Positions 1 through 12,300 of a DNA stretch of 64,000 nucleotides are shown here, piece by piece. Under the pieces are notes generated by a model, which searched no databases, was not told the DNA's origin, and was given only the letters and a program-made list of their open reading frames with translations. Origin of the DNA: Craspedostauros australis (lineage: Eukaryota > Bacillariophyta > Bacillariophyceae > Mastogloiales > Achnanthaceae); the NCBI GenBank assembly GCA_026770025.1, contig JAMXDE010000008.1:124001-188000 (forward strand), given 5' to 3'. Made by a program: the position numbers and the translations under genes. Every line of letters begins with the position of its first letter. Positions within the stretch are counted from its first letter, which is position 1.

Positions 1-755
1 GAGATTCGTGCGGGCTCTTCGGCTGGCTCCGACGCAACGACGACAGCCTCGTCCTCTTCACCGGCAGCCTTAGCCTCCTCAGTGGGCTGGACAGGCTCTG
101 GTTCTGCCTGCTTAGCGCTCTTGGCTGGCTCAACGGCCGGATCAGGAGCACCAACCTCTCCAGCAGGATCGGCAGATGGTGCAGGCTTGGCGACTGGCTC
201 CTTCTCGGCCGGATCGATGCTCTTGAGTTGCACCACAGGAGCTTCGCCAGACTCCATGAGCGCGCTGGTGCAGGTCCGCAGATCATCGACTTCGCTCTTG
301 AGCTTCTGGATGAGCCGGGCCTGATCCACGAGCAGACGCTCACGGATGCGATCGCTCTCGAGCTGCTTCTCCTTGCGCCGCACCTGCTCCATGTCGACGC
401 CGGCGATGAACTCCTTGGGCTCGGGTGGCGCCACGTCGGCATCCGACGCATCGGGGTCCAAGCGCTGCGACGCAACGTGCTGCATGCGGCGGTTGGACGG
501 CGGATCGCTGGTTCGGTTCTGGCGGTTGATGGAGTCCTGCAGGTAGCTCGTCGGCGAGGTCGGTTTGGATGCGGCGGCGGCGACGGCAGCGGAAGGATCC
601 TTCAACCGCTCGACGCGTTCGAGGATGGAGAGGCTGTTGAGGTGGGACATGTTGTCGCCGGTGTTGCTGGTCTGATCAGCGTTCTGCGGAGATTCGGTCG
701 CCTGAGGATCGTTCGTTGGTGTTGCGAAGAACGGGGTCAACGGAACGGCCAACAT
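1..755 (-). CDS. Coiled-coil, acidic Ala/Pro/Glu-rich protein (3' end beyond window)
   Basis: The minus-strand frame is open from a stop at 885-887 to the window edge, giving about 250 residues from the ATG at 753-755. A second in-frame ATG at 648-650 is an alternative start. The N-terminal third is polar and rich in Ser, Asn and Gln. Plus positions of about 300-410 encode a charged heptad-like helix rich in Arg, Lys, Glu, Gln and Leu, probably a coiled coil. The rest, towards the edge, is a low-complexity Ala/Pro/Glu/Val tail with many acidic residues. No enzymatic motif, signal peptide or membrane segment is visible. The composition suits a cytoskeletal or scaffolding protein, but I do not recognise a family. 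The plus-strand frame 228-824 is the direct antisense shadow of this gene. Confidence 0.6.
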   Translation of the reverse strand, partial: MLAVPLTPFFATPTNDPQATESPQNADQTSNTGDNMSHLNSLSILERVERLKDPSAAVAAAASKPTSPTSYLQDSINRQNRTSDPPSNRRMQHVASQRLDPDASDADVAPPEPKEFIAGVDMEQVRRKEKQLESDRIRERLLVDQARLIQKLKSEVDDLRTCTSALMESGEAPVVQLKSIDPAEKEPVAKPAPSADPAGEVGAPDPAVEPAKSAKQAEPEPVQPTEEAKAAGEEDEAVVVASEPAEEPARI

Positions 756-1439
756 TGCAAGTTTGCTTCTGCTTCTGATTGCTGTTGCTGTTGCCGTTGG
801 TTTGAGGCTGCGCTTGATCTTTGACTGTTGTCTGTCTGTTTCTGTTCTTTTGCACCTCTCGTCTGCGGCAACGTGTACGATCTGCTAATACGAATGCGTG
901 ATGGATGTCTTCACTGCGAGTGGAGTCGACTGAAAAAGTGTGGAGTACGGTTATGATGCGAGATAATTGTGTGCGCAAGGCGCGGAGCAACAACGTGTGT
1001 TCAGCATCTTCTGCGAAGGAAGGCATCATCAAAGTCTTTACGTTGCGTTGGTGGGAGGTGATGATGTCTCGGTTCTGTATCGGAAAGTCAACGGTCCGAT
1101 GACCGGCTTGCGCCACTCAACCGAATTCTTCGCTAAGTAATCGCTGCGCAGGTCCTGTCGTGGGGAGCGATGCGAAAATTTTGACGTCTATGTGCATTGG
1201 CTACGTCGACTGCGAAAATGACATCTCACAAAACCGCAAGAACAAACGCAACGGCTTCGTGTGACACTAAAAATTACGAGCTCGATTGGGATCGGAGCAC
1301 CTGCGACGGTCGAATTTCAGCACGCAGCCGTGTCAGCATCAAGCGAACGCAAACGTGCGGCTATGGTACGAATATAGAGCAGAGTTGAGCTGAGTGGTGG
1401 ACGACTACTCGACGGATGAAGACCCCATCTTGTGTCCTA
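756..1439. other. Intergenic region, probable promoter of the leftmost gene
   Basis: No supported gene. The first 100 bases next to the minus-strand start are rich in GCT/TGT triplets on the plus strand, equivalent to a CA-rich leader on the coding strand. Such leaders are typical of the other genes in this window. Short reading frames here lack recognisable protein features. Confidence 0.5.
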
Positions 1440-3232
1440 TCAACCCCCATTCAGGGTCTGCACGTACGATTCTGAGGATTTGACATAGTAAAACGTGACA
1501 TTACTAGACAACGATACGGCATGTTGTCCATTCGGGTTAGATCTATTTAGCTAGCTTCTAAGACACAACTGCCTGGCTGGCTTTTCCTCCCGCGGACGAA
1601 AATGATGACGTCACGGACGGTCGACGTCAGACTGCGATTGTATCCAACGGTGTGGATGGTGGTGTCGTGGCGGATTTGGCATCGCGTTGATTCCTCACGT
1701 TGTTGGTGATTTGGCTCGGTTGGGTGTTTCCTCCTTTGTGCGTGTTGTGTCGAACAGCACAGCGTTGGTAGTGGCATCCCTGTGCATCCACGGCAACAAG
1801 GACACTTGCGAATGCTACACAACACAACGTCATGTAATGGAGCACAGTGACTTATCCAATGGTATGCAAAATATGGTAGAATGTAACATTATTTCACACT
1901 AAGCTTAGTTGTTCATACAAAGTCCTGCGCAACCTGCTTTGCTCCCCTTGGACATGGCATGCCGAGGTCTTCTGTTGAGCTGTTGGCATGGTGCGGAAAG
2001 AGGCTGGTGGCGGTAGTGTCGTTTTCCTTGTTGTTACTCCTGTTGTGCTTTGAGTGCTTGCAGGTTCATTGACACCAAAACAAGAAGCCAACAGGAGAGC
2101 AGATGAACAACAGCCAGAAGCCAACAATGGCTGCTGTTGATGACAAGCAGAGAGGAGATCCAAACACACAGGCAGGGAATATGATAGAACGATATTGAAA
2201 ACGAGGGTAACTTACTGTACGCCGAAGGGTGATCAATCCGTGGTAGTGCAGTAGGTTGGTGAGTTTGTGTGTGAGTGTGTGTCTTAGTCTTTAAAAGCTG
2301 ATACAAATCCAAATGAGACTTTCAAAAGGATTGTGAGCAGGTGATGAGCAGCATCCATTAGAGCTGGATCTGCATCATCTCTATTAGTAGTGGTATAGTG
2401 GAGCGTTGAGTCTCCCACGTGCAATCATCGCGGTGCCGATGTTGCCATTCGAGAGAGGAGACATCAATTTCGTGATGGTCGGAGAGAGAGTTTGTTGTTC
2501 ACTCTCTTCCGATCACTTTTGGGGAATGATGTTCATTCAACGGTCTGGTACGTTTGTCCATCCAGGACAGGTCATGTCACGCCCATAAGTGGCGTGGGAT
2601 GGCACGATCGCCCAAACCCAAATTCAGCGGACACGCGACATCGTCATAAGTAGAGCACGATTCGTGGGGAGAGACCCCGTGGGACCCCATCCCACCGACA
2701 TCGAGTCACGCTTCAATCCCGCTCAAACATTCTGAGCAGTCGGGCATTTGACTAACTAGACTAAATCTTAAGACGACTAATGGGAATACTAGTTTGAGCT
2801 AATAGAATAGAGCTGAAGCTTGTATGAAACTGCAGAATAGACTGGGAGGTAGTGTGTGCTGATTGGGAAGTGGACAAAGCTCAACCTGTCCAGCCATGAA
2901 CGGCAGCAGAACTGAGAACAACGCAGAGTGCAGGTCAAGTTAAGGGTGAGGGTAAAGGCCACATTGGGGTGTACCACCTGTGGGTAGCATGGAGCATGCA
3001 GCCTGCCAACCAATGCATTCACAGCTCTCCACATGCCTTCCACTGATCCAAAGCCTAGACAAGGCAGCAGCCTCAGCATGCCGACCGCCACTGCGCAATC
3101 CTTGACATTGTTTTGCAGCCAACCACCCCACCCACACGAAATGTGAGTGTGTCGATGATGGACATGACTGAACAGCAAGTTGAAGCAAGACTGGAGATTC
3201 GTATCTTCAGTTGCCTCTCTGCATCCGCATGC
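1440..3232. mobile_element. TIR DNA transposon family, copy 1 (one end lost, no coding capacity)
   Basis: This copy matches 54606-60915 in inverted orientation. The outer end carries CCCCATTCAG at 1445-1454, preceded by a TA dinucleotide at 1438-1439, and the same decamer starts both ends of copy 2. About 390 bases from this end align with 60915-60521, roughly three bases in four identical by eye, including a shared TGACGTCA at 1606-1613. The inner part (about 1830-2190 and 2800-3232) aligns with 55488-54780. Compared with copy 2 it lacks the central 5-kb block and has an extra segment of about 0.6 kb at 2190-2800. The second terminal repeat is not found, because homology stops near 3232. No transposase is encoded. 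Confidence 0.7.
2190..2800. other. Extra segment interrupting TIR element copy 1
   Basis: Alignment of copy 1 with copy 2 (55140-55165) breaks here. The flanking sequence is contiguous in copy 2 and separated by about 0.6 kb in copy 1. The hexamer ATAGAA occurs close to both edges and could be a target duplication. I see no terminal repeats and no open frame of note, so the type of insertion is unknown. Confidence 0.4.
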
Positions 3233-3497
3233 TCTAATAGAGCCCAAACGTGATGGCTGTTGTCTTGTTGGCTGTTGTTAGCTGTAGGGCAGAGGCTTGA
3301 TTGGCAAGCGGTCCAAACGTGAGTCTTCTGTTCCACAAGTAGTCAATTGAGAATACTGGTAGAAGGTGAAGAAACGTGCGGATTATGAGATTAGTACTAT
3401 GGTTCTTCCCTGCGGGGAGGATCTCCTGTGGTGTCCTGAGTGACAATGTGTATGGGTTGTGTAGCCCATGTACCGTGGGTCGAGATCCCTTGGCTGT

Positions 3498-3502
3498 GTT
3501 CT
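3498..3502. repeat. Target-site duplication GTTCT, left flank of the gypsy element
   Basis: GTTCT lies directly before the left LTR and is repeated at 16502-16506 directly after the right LTR. This is the 5-bp duplication expected for LTR-element integration. Confidence 0.9.
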
Positions 3503-4034
3503 TGCCTTATGCCGGCGTACGATTGAAGTTGTATTTTTTTTCTACGATTGATTTTGTACTTGATACGATTGAGGTTGTTGTTGATGATGTGATTCCAAAA
3601 ATTATGATTACTTGAGCTATCTCTCTCTTCTGCTGTCTGCACCTCTTGGTCGATCAGATTCATGCATTTCGAGATGATTCGGTTTGCACCTCTTGGTCAA
3701 TCGTATTCATGCATTCTATTAGCCTTCTTGTTTTGAATGGAGGTCAATGGTTGGTTGAAGAAGTGTCTGCACAATATGCAAATATTTCTTTACGATTGAA
3801 TCTTGACTCATCTGACTTCAGTTCGAGTCTTGACTAATCCGACTTCAGTTCGAGTCTTGACTAATCCGACTTCAGTTCGAATCTTGACCGATCCGACTGG
3901 ATGGATTGTTAACACGACTCGTAGGTGAGACTAACAATGTGATTGCTTGGGTGACTTATTCATGACTAGTATCTATTGTGCACAAGTCTAGGTCTTGTGT
4001 CACCAATAGTCTATCTAGCCAGCCGTCTAGGGCA
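3503..4034 (-). repeat. Gypsy LTR (3' LTR in element orientation)
   Basis: 532 bp, TG...CA, matching 15969-16501 almost base for base; a run of 8 T replaces 9 T. It contains a short internal tandem of a CGACTTCAGTTCGA-type motif around 3819-3885. On the element strand it directly follows a short purine-rich stretch, the likely polypurine tract. Confidence 0.93.
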
Positions 4035-4052
4035 CTCGCTTCCCGATGGTCA

Positions 4053-5562
4053 CTACTCGAAGAATGGGATGATCCGACGCAGGTTGATGCGTTCAGTTAC
4101 TATCCCTTTCTGTACTAGGAGTGTGCCATTCGTAAATACGTCCTTGACGGTGTATGGTCCTTCCCGTGGCTGTGCCATCTTTGGAAGGATTCCTGGCTTG
4201 GTCACTAGGACTTTGTCCCCAATTTTGTATTGGTGTGCAATCCTTTGAGAGTTTTCTCTTTGGTTGGATCGATTGATAGCATCCTGTTTGCGTTTTGCGA
4301 TGTGAGCCCAGTCGACTTTGAATCGAACTGGTAGGAGCATGTCTCGTCCAAACACCAATTGTCCAGGCGTTGCTTGGAGTGTGGTGTGGTACGTAGTCCT
4401 TACTGCATAGGCAACTGCCGTCAGGAAGGGCTCCCAAGGGTCTGGACCCTCATGTTCCATCGCATCTAGTTTGAACGTGCGGAACGCATCGCCCAATACT
4501 TGATGGATTCGCTCTACGATGGCATTCCCTTGTGGGTTGTAGCTACTTGTGGTTTTCTTCTTTATTCCAAAGTTATCGCACATCGTAGAAAACAGGAGTT
4601 TGAACTCGCTTCCATTATCGAACCCGCATTGGCTGGGTCGTGGATATCGTGCGAGCCAGTGGCTATCAAAGGCCTTCTGGGTTTCATCACTGTTTGGTTG
4701 GCCAATTGCGGCTATTTCGAACCATCCAGTTGCTGGATCGATCATGGTCATTGCTCTCATCTCGTGTTTCTTCTTGGATGGAGTGATGATCGTATATGGC
4801 CCAATGAGGTCGACGTTGACCCGTTCCCATGGGGTGACTTCAGCTTGTTTTGCTGGTAAGTGACCATACTTCTTTCGGTTCTTTTTAGAGAGTTGGCATT
4901 GCTTACAGGATTTGCAGCGGTCAGCGATGTCTGCTTTCAATCCTGGCCAGTAGAACAATTGTCTAATGGTTGCCTCCATCCGGGTTTGCCCAGGGTGTAC
5001 TAAGTAATAGTGGTACCAATTGGCTATTTTTGCGCGCAATTCTGTTGGTACATATATCTTGTCCTTGTAATGTACAAGTTGGACTCCTTCGACCTCTTTG
5101 GTCTGGTGTTTTTCATCCGGACTATTTTTTATTGTTCGTTGCAACGATTTGTCCTTTTTCTGGTACTTCTCGACCAGTGCTGGTTTCATCGGGAATTCCT
5201 CATTTTCGGTTTCCCGTGTTGACATGTACGAAAGTGGAACACGCTCGTCTTCGTTTGTGTTGAATACATCGTCGTCACGATGTTCCATTGGGAGTCTTGA
5301 TAGTGCATCGGCTACTACGTTATTTTCTCCCTTCACGTGGACTACGTTTGGTCCATATTCTTCCAGCAGGATTCGCCACCTCTGGAGTCTGTTCGAGGAT
5401 AGCGGTTTGTACAACAGATTGAGATGATCTGTGTGTATTGTTAATTGCTGACCAAGGAGAATGTTATTGAATGCTTTCAGCGTTTCGACTATGCTGAGAA
5501 GCTCCTTCTCTCCTGTGGTATACCGCGTTTGAGCGGCATTAAGTTTACGAGTATAGAATGCC
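4053..5562 (-). pseudogene. Gypsy pol, 3' part: RNase H end and integrase
   Basis: On the minus strand the frame is open from the Copia junction at 5562 to a stop at 4053, about 500 residues. It begins inside RNase H, with the end of the domain visible as DALSRL near 5290. An HHCC zinc-finger region of the integrase follows. The integrase core has its first Asp near 4810 in DLIGPY, its second in FDNGSEF near 4620, and its Glu in the NAIVERIHQ stretch near 4520. A GPY-type segment closes the protein; no chromodomain is seen. Codon phase joins exactly with 13079 once the Copia element and one duplication copy are removed, so this half is intact but cut off from its start. Confidence 0.9.
5557..5562. 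repeat. Target-site duplication AATGCC, left flank of Copia-1
   Basis: AATGCC precedes the left LTR and recurs at 13073-13078 after the right LTR. With TG...CA LTR ends the duplication is 6 bp; a 5-bp ATGCC reading would need one extra base at the LTR end. Confidence 0.85.
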
Positions 5563-6243
5563 TGTCAGGAATCGAGGGTACGACTCTGTCGGAAAGATAC
5601 CCATGATTGCCGCAACTCCCAACATTATTTGTCACACCTTTGGATATTATTCGTCACACCATTGAATATTGTCCATTCCACCCACGACACGAATCACACG
5701 GGAATGACCCCAGTCTTACCAAGCAAACAAGCCTGTCCTCTATGAATCCAGAAAAGGCCACGACATCTAGACCATGTGAAGGAAGATGATGACAGACACA
5801 TTGATGATCTCCCCATCTGGAGATCATGGCACGTGTCACCCACGGACTAGAACAACTCAGAAAGGGCATCAAACATGACACCAATCATGACACCAATCGT
5901 AAAGTTTGGTGTCAGGAGATCAAGAGCGAAACGCAAGACTGTGGAATCGTACCGCAGGGAATGTAGAATAAGGATATGCACGACGAGTCGCAAGGCAGGA
6001 ATGCCTTCGGACATGCACGACGATGTGCATGACAAGGATGCCTGCGGATGAGGCCTCATGCATGCAAGCGATGATCCATGACGTTGAGATGCATGAATGC
6101 AACAGTCTAACGAGATGCTGCCGCAGGAGATGCTACATGAGAAACGAAAGGCAAAGGAGCTGAAGAGAATGAGCTCACAGTTCTGAATAGTACGATCTAA
6201 CAACGAATTAGTTCTTACTAACACTAACCCCGGATTTCCAACA
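5563..6243 (+). repeat. Copia-1 5' LTR
   Basis: 681 bp, starts TGTCAGGAATCG and ends TTCCAACA. It is repeated at 12392-13072, and three independent LTR reading frames translate identically in the two copies. The internal region after it starts with a short palindrome at 6244-6255; I could not assign a primer-binding site to a tRNA. Confidence 0.95.
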
Positions 6244-6322
6244 CGTTTCGAAACGTTACGATTGAAATCCTACGTTTCCATCATCACCAACACAGCAACA
6301 AACGACTCTCACCATCATCACC

Positions 6323-9300
6323 ATGACGTCCTTCCTCGGTAAGACCGATCGTTACATGATCATGTTCGACGGCAAGCGATCCTCCTGGAAAGCTTGGAGT
6401 GCGAAGTTCCTCGCCCGCGCCAACCGCAAGGGTTACGGAGACTTGTATCTCAAGGACTTGGATGAAGTGATTGTGAAGACCGAGGCTTTTGACCCCTCTC
6501 CCCTCGCCTCCATCGCGGGAAGCGAAGAGAAGAAGCTTAAGGCCTCGAAGTTATCTGCCATGTCTCCCGAGGAGAAGGCGGAGTACAAGAAGGCTCTGGC
6601 CAAGTACGCGTTTGAAGAACTGACCATGGCAATCAACCATGAAACCACCGAAGGCGATGTCGCCTTCATGGCTGTGTTGGGATGCGAGAGCAACATCTAC
6701 GAGGGAGGAGACCCTCGCAAAGCGTGGAAGGCTCTCGAGCGCATCTACGAGCAACGCACTGCGCCAATGAAGGCAAAGTTGTTGGCTCAACTCAACGGGA
6801 TGCGATTGAAGAAAGGCGAACACCCGGATACCTTCCTCACCGAAATGGAGGTGATCCGTAACCGCCTCAAGCACGCGGGAGTTAACATGGACATGGAGCA
6901 GTACCACATGCTCGTGCTCAACGCTCTCGGAAGAGACTACGAAATGGATGTGAAGCTCATCGAGCTCAAGTTCGAGAACATCGAAAAGCAGATGACTATC
7001 GAAGACATCCGCGAAGCAGTGAGTGCAACCTACGACGCACGTCACATCAAGCAAGGAGGTAGTAAGCGCGAGAACCATAGCAAGGAAGAAATGGCACTCG
7101 CTGCCACTGGTGGCTTCAAGGGCCACTGCCGCAACTGCGGCGCCTACGGGCACAAGAAGGCTGACTGCCGCTCTGCGCCTAAGAACAAAGGAGGCAAGCC
7201 CTCGAAGAAGAACAAGAGAAGTGATACTGAGGACAAGGTCAAGTTCAACGGAAACTGCAAGTACTGCGGTAAGAAGGGACACAAGATCCTCGAGTGCTTC
7301 AAGTTGAAGGCAGCGATGAAAGCAGCCGACGCCGCCAATGTGGCCACCGACGGTATGGACGGAACAGACGACGTCGCCCTCGTGATGGTCGAAGAACCGA
7401 TGTGGCTACCCGAAGACGCCGCGGCAAACAACGCCGCGTTCGTCGTGGTAGATGAGCCCATGTGGATGTCCGCGGACGACGAAGAAGACGATATCGATCT
7501 CGTGATGACCGATGAATCCATGTGGTTACCCGACGAAGACAAGTCGGCCAACAACGAAGAATTGGTGTGTTTCCCCATCGACGAGCTCGAAAACGACCCC
7601 GTTGATGTCAAAAATTTGACCAACCCAAGAATCGTGACAATCGACGAAATCACGAACATCAAGCAAAACCAAACAATCAACACCACCAACATGGCGCACT
7701 ATGAGTCGTCCATCAACGACATGGCCCTCGCAACCACCGACGAAGACATGATCGGACTTGACATCGAAGAAGAGGACGAGTACTCTGAAGAGGAACGAGA
7801 GGCCCACACCCCAAGTGTGTACGGATACTACGGGCCCCCAGTTGCTGCAGTTGAGACAATCAACCGCGAGCAATTCCCATCAAGCGATGAAGACGACTAC
7901 ACCGACGAAGACAATCTCTTCGAAGGGATCGTCTACGAGGATGAACCCCTCAGCGTCGGAGACATCATGGAGAATGAAGTAGCGATGCCTGGAGTCGACC
8001 ATCGTGTCACCTCCACCATCTACTCTCGAACCGAACCAAGGACTCTGGTCGATCGAATGATCGAAGAGTCGTCCCGCAACGGAGGAAGCACCGCAGGATG
8101 GTGCCCGCTGTGTTTTCAGCGCGGCCCTCTCTACGCCATGTGCAAGAACTGCCGTAACTCGCCGTTCCTCATCCAACTGGCAAATCCCCCTGCAAGGGCG
8201 GCGCCAACAACGATCCAAGACATCATGACGCGCCGCCAGAAGCTCTGGACTGCAGGACCCCTGCACGTCGCAATGAGATACTCTCTCAGCAACATGATGG
8301 TTGCTGACGAAGTACGCTCTGAGCTCGCCCTACTGTGCTGCGACGCGGCGCACGCGTACACCGAAGGAGGAGGAGAAAGCCTGAACCCTCGCACGCTCTA
8401 CTACATGATGCATCGCATCGACGTGTTCACGCCAATGCAATTGGTGCAAGCCGTGCAACACATCAACGCAAGACTTGAGGAACTCAACTTGCCATCCATC
8501 CACAGAGGGCTCATCGACAGCCTGGTTCAGCATGCCGCAGAGATGCTGATGTGGATGCATCATGCAAGTGACCAAGGAGTCCGAGACCCAGAGGAGTTCA
8601 ACCAGCTCCCCATCTACCGAGCGGCCGATGCTCAACCAGACATGGCCATGGTGATCGGCGACCATCAAGACGCTCAACCAGACATGGCAATGGTGATCAG
8701 CGACCTCGACGATGCAAGCGCACTCCGCCACACCATCGCCCCCGACCACCATGAAGCAAACACTTGGCTGGGTGATTCCGGTGCCTCATGCCACCTCACC
8801 AATAGCGAGGAGGGAATGATCAACGTGCGAGTGGCCAACCACTCCATCAAGATCGGCAGCGGCCGATACCTCAAGGCAACAAAGGTTGGCGATAAACGCA
8901 TGGTCGTGATGCAGAAGAACGGGAACCAAGCTACCATCGTGCTCAAGCAAGTGAAGTTCGTGCCCAACCTGTGGGTGAACCTCTTGAGCATCAACAAAGC
9001 TCTCGAGAACGGCTTCGACATCAGCAACCAAGGTGTCGTGATGAGCTTGGAGAAGCGCGGGCAACGCATCACGTTCGACAGACTCATGGCAACCCACAGC
9101 GGTTTCGTGAGTGGAGTGAACATGATCAGTGCCCCTCCCCACGAAGACCAAGCCAATGTCGGCGTGTCCACCAGGTCCGCGGTGGACATCAACCAAATTC
9201 ATAAAATGTTAGGCCATGTTGACACTTACACGATCTCTCGCACAGCGGGACGATACGGTTGGAATGTCACAGGCAAGTTGCATGCATGCATTGACTGCGC

Positions 9301-12300
9301 AATTGGAAAACAGAAGCAGAAGTCAATGACAAAACGCCTGCAGCGCCGAGCAAAAGAAATTGGTGAGCGGTTGTTCATTGATACATCGAGTGTTCAAACG
9401 CACAGCTACGGACAAGGAAAATATTGGCTCCTTGTCATCGATGATTACAGTGATTACTGCTGGAGTTACTTTTTGAAAGAGAAAAGTGAAGTCGGAGAAA
9501 AGCTGATCACGCTCCTCAGATGGCTTCACTCCAATCAACAGGCACATGTGAAAAATATCAGATGTGACAACGCGGGAGAGAATTATGCCGCGGAGAAACA
9601 GCTTCTCGACGAAGGGTTCGGTCCAACGTTCGAATACACTGCCGCTTACACTCCCCAACAGAACGGTCGCGTAGAAAGAAAATTCGCGACGCTGTACGGG
9701 AAAGTCCGCTCCATGCTCAATCAAACACATCTACCAAGAACAGTGCGCGGAAAATTGTGGGCGGAGGCAGCCCGAACCGCGACTCAGCTCGAAAATATTA
9801 TCGAGACAAAGACAAGAGAACCAGCATGTGTTCTCTTCAACAACCGCATCCCAACGTTCGTGGATGGATTACGAAAATTCGGAGAAATAGGCATGGTATA
9901 CATCGGCGGTCGTACGATAAAGGCTAAGCTGGACGATAGATCCAGACCAGCCATGTTCGTCGGCTACGGCCAATCGCACGCAAAGGGAGTATATCGAATG
10001 CTGAATCTCGCAACAACCAAGATCCTAATCACGAGAGACGTGACATGGATGAATCAGTCATACGGGCAATTCAGAGGTATCGAGAATGCCAACAGATCTG
10101 TGCTGATAGATCTAGAAGATGACGACTCTACGTCGGGTATGAACACCCGAACTACGAGGACAACTTGGGAGCGACGATCGGAGACCATCAAGAGCATGGA
10201 GGCCGACGACGCGGATCGCAGCAGCAGAGCCAAAGAAATAGAAGATACTGATGACGCTGCGCGAGGGCAAGATAGCTTGCTCCCTGCCCAAGGGGAAAAT
10301 GAATCGAACGAAGAGATCGACGATGAATTCGGAAGGGACGACGAGGGGAAAGTAGACGAAGCGGCCGAGAAAGAGCCCGAAGACACCCCTGTCGCAGAAC
10401 CTGTAACACGCATACCAAGGATGCTGAGCGCTCTCGCCGGGTACAACAACGACCCAATCCCAGAAGAGGAGCGAGATCTCGGATCAAGTGATGAGTCAGA
10501 ACCTAATGACAGCGAGGGATATGTGACGCCCGAAGAGACCATCACAACTCCACCGAAACCAGGAGGACCCGACTTCCACGCAGACGGGTCAATATTCAAC
10601 AGAGATATCGCAGGTACGATGATAGACACACCTCATGGAATGATGAGATTAGACGACATCATCGCTGCGGACCAAGCATTGAAAGACGAACGAAATGAGG
10701 GAGGGGCAGAATACGCGAATGTCGCAATGCTACTGGACCCCACCACATTCGAGGACTGCTGGGACCATGCGGATCCCAACAAAAGAAAGAAATGGCGCGA
10801 AGCTATCAACAAAGAGTTCTACGATATGGCCAGAAGGAAAGTATGGGAGAAAATCAAGAAGGACCAGATGCCGAAGGATCGGCGGTGTGTGAAGACCAAA
10901 TGGGTTTTCAAGGAAAAGAGAAACGGGGTATTCCGCGCCAGACTCGTGGCATGCGGATACTCGCAGATCGCAGGAGTCGATTTCTCGGCACACCACGCAC
11001 CAGTGATACATGATGCAACATATCGAATCATGCTCACGATGAAGATGATATTACATATGGACAGTATCATCATCGACTTTGAGACAGCATTCCTGCATGG
11101 AGAACTCGATGAAGAAATCTACATGCAATGCCCAAAGGGTATGAGGCACGAAGCCGACGAATGCCTGCTACTCAAGAAAACCATCTACGGACTCGTGCAA
11201 AGCGCGAGACAATGGAATAAGAAGCTCGTCGACATCCTATTCAAGTTGGGGTTCAGACAGAGCGAGGTGGACCCATGCCTACTGATTCGGAATCAGGAAG
11301 GGAGACTGCTACTGATCGGCACCTATGTGGACGATTGCCTCTGCATCGGAGAGGAGCAGGAACTGAAAAAGCTCGTGAAGGATATCCGAGCGGAACGATT
11401 CGGTGTCAAAGTGGAGGAAGATCTCGAAGACTACCTGAGCTGCAAGATCATCTTCAACCGCGACAAGACGAACTGTTGGGTGAACCAACCACACATCCTA
11501 AAGAACATCATCGATACATTCGGAAGCGATGTGGTGAAGCTGCAACGATACGGAACACCAGGGACACCAGGGCAAGGCATCCAAAGGCAAAGCGATGCAC
11601 CCAAAGTGGACAAGCAGCGACACAGCAGATACCGAAGCGGAGTAGGTATGCTGCTATACCTGGTGAAACACTCTCGACCCGACATCGCCAATGCAGTGCG
11701 AGAACTGACCAAGGTGTTGGATGGACCAACAGCCGCAGCATACAAGGAAATGCTTCGAGTCATGAAGTTCGTATGGGACACGAGAGAGTATGGACTGAAG
11801 ATGAAACCGAATCCACTGACCCAAGATGCATGGAAGATTGCAATATACACCGACAGCGAATTCGCAGGTGACAAGGACAATCGCATCAGCGTAGGAGGGC
11901 ACATCGTCCTACTACAAGGAGTGCCGATCATATGGAGATCAAAGGCACAACGGAGCGTAACACTCAGCTCGACGGAAGCAGAGTACGTCGCCCTGTCGGA
12001 AGCAGGAAAAGAAATTCGCTTCGTAACACAATTGATGAGCGACATCGGACTGAGGATGCACAAGCCGGCAGATGTGATGGTTGACAATGTTGGAGCGATC
12101 TTCATCGCGTCCAACCCATCAACATCCGCCAGGACACGGCATATCGACATCCGACATCATTTCATTCGAGAACTGATTACAAACGGAGAGGCCAGAACCA
12201 AATTTGTGCGTTCTGAAGACAACATCGCAGACGGCTTTACGAAGAATACCAAAAAGGAGATCTACGAAAAACACAGGGATCACTACATCCAACTGCGTTC

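Noticed and set aside
228-824. Plus-strand frame of 198 codons at the left edge
   Set aside because: Codon-for-codon antisense of the coiled-coil gene; its Leu/Arg/Gly composition follows from the opposite strand.
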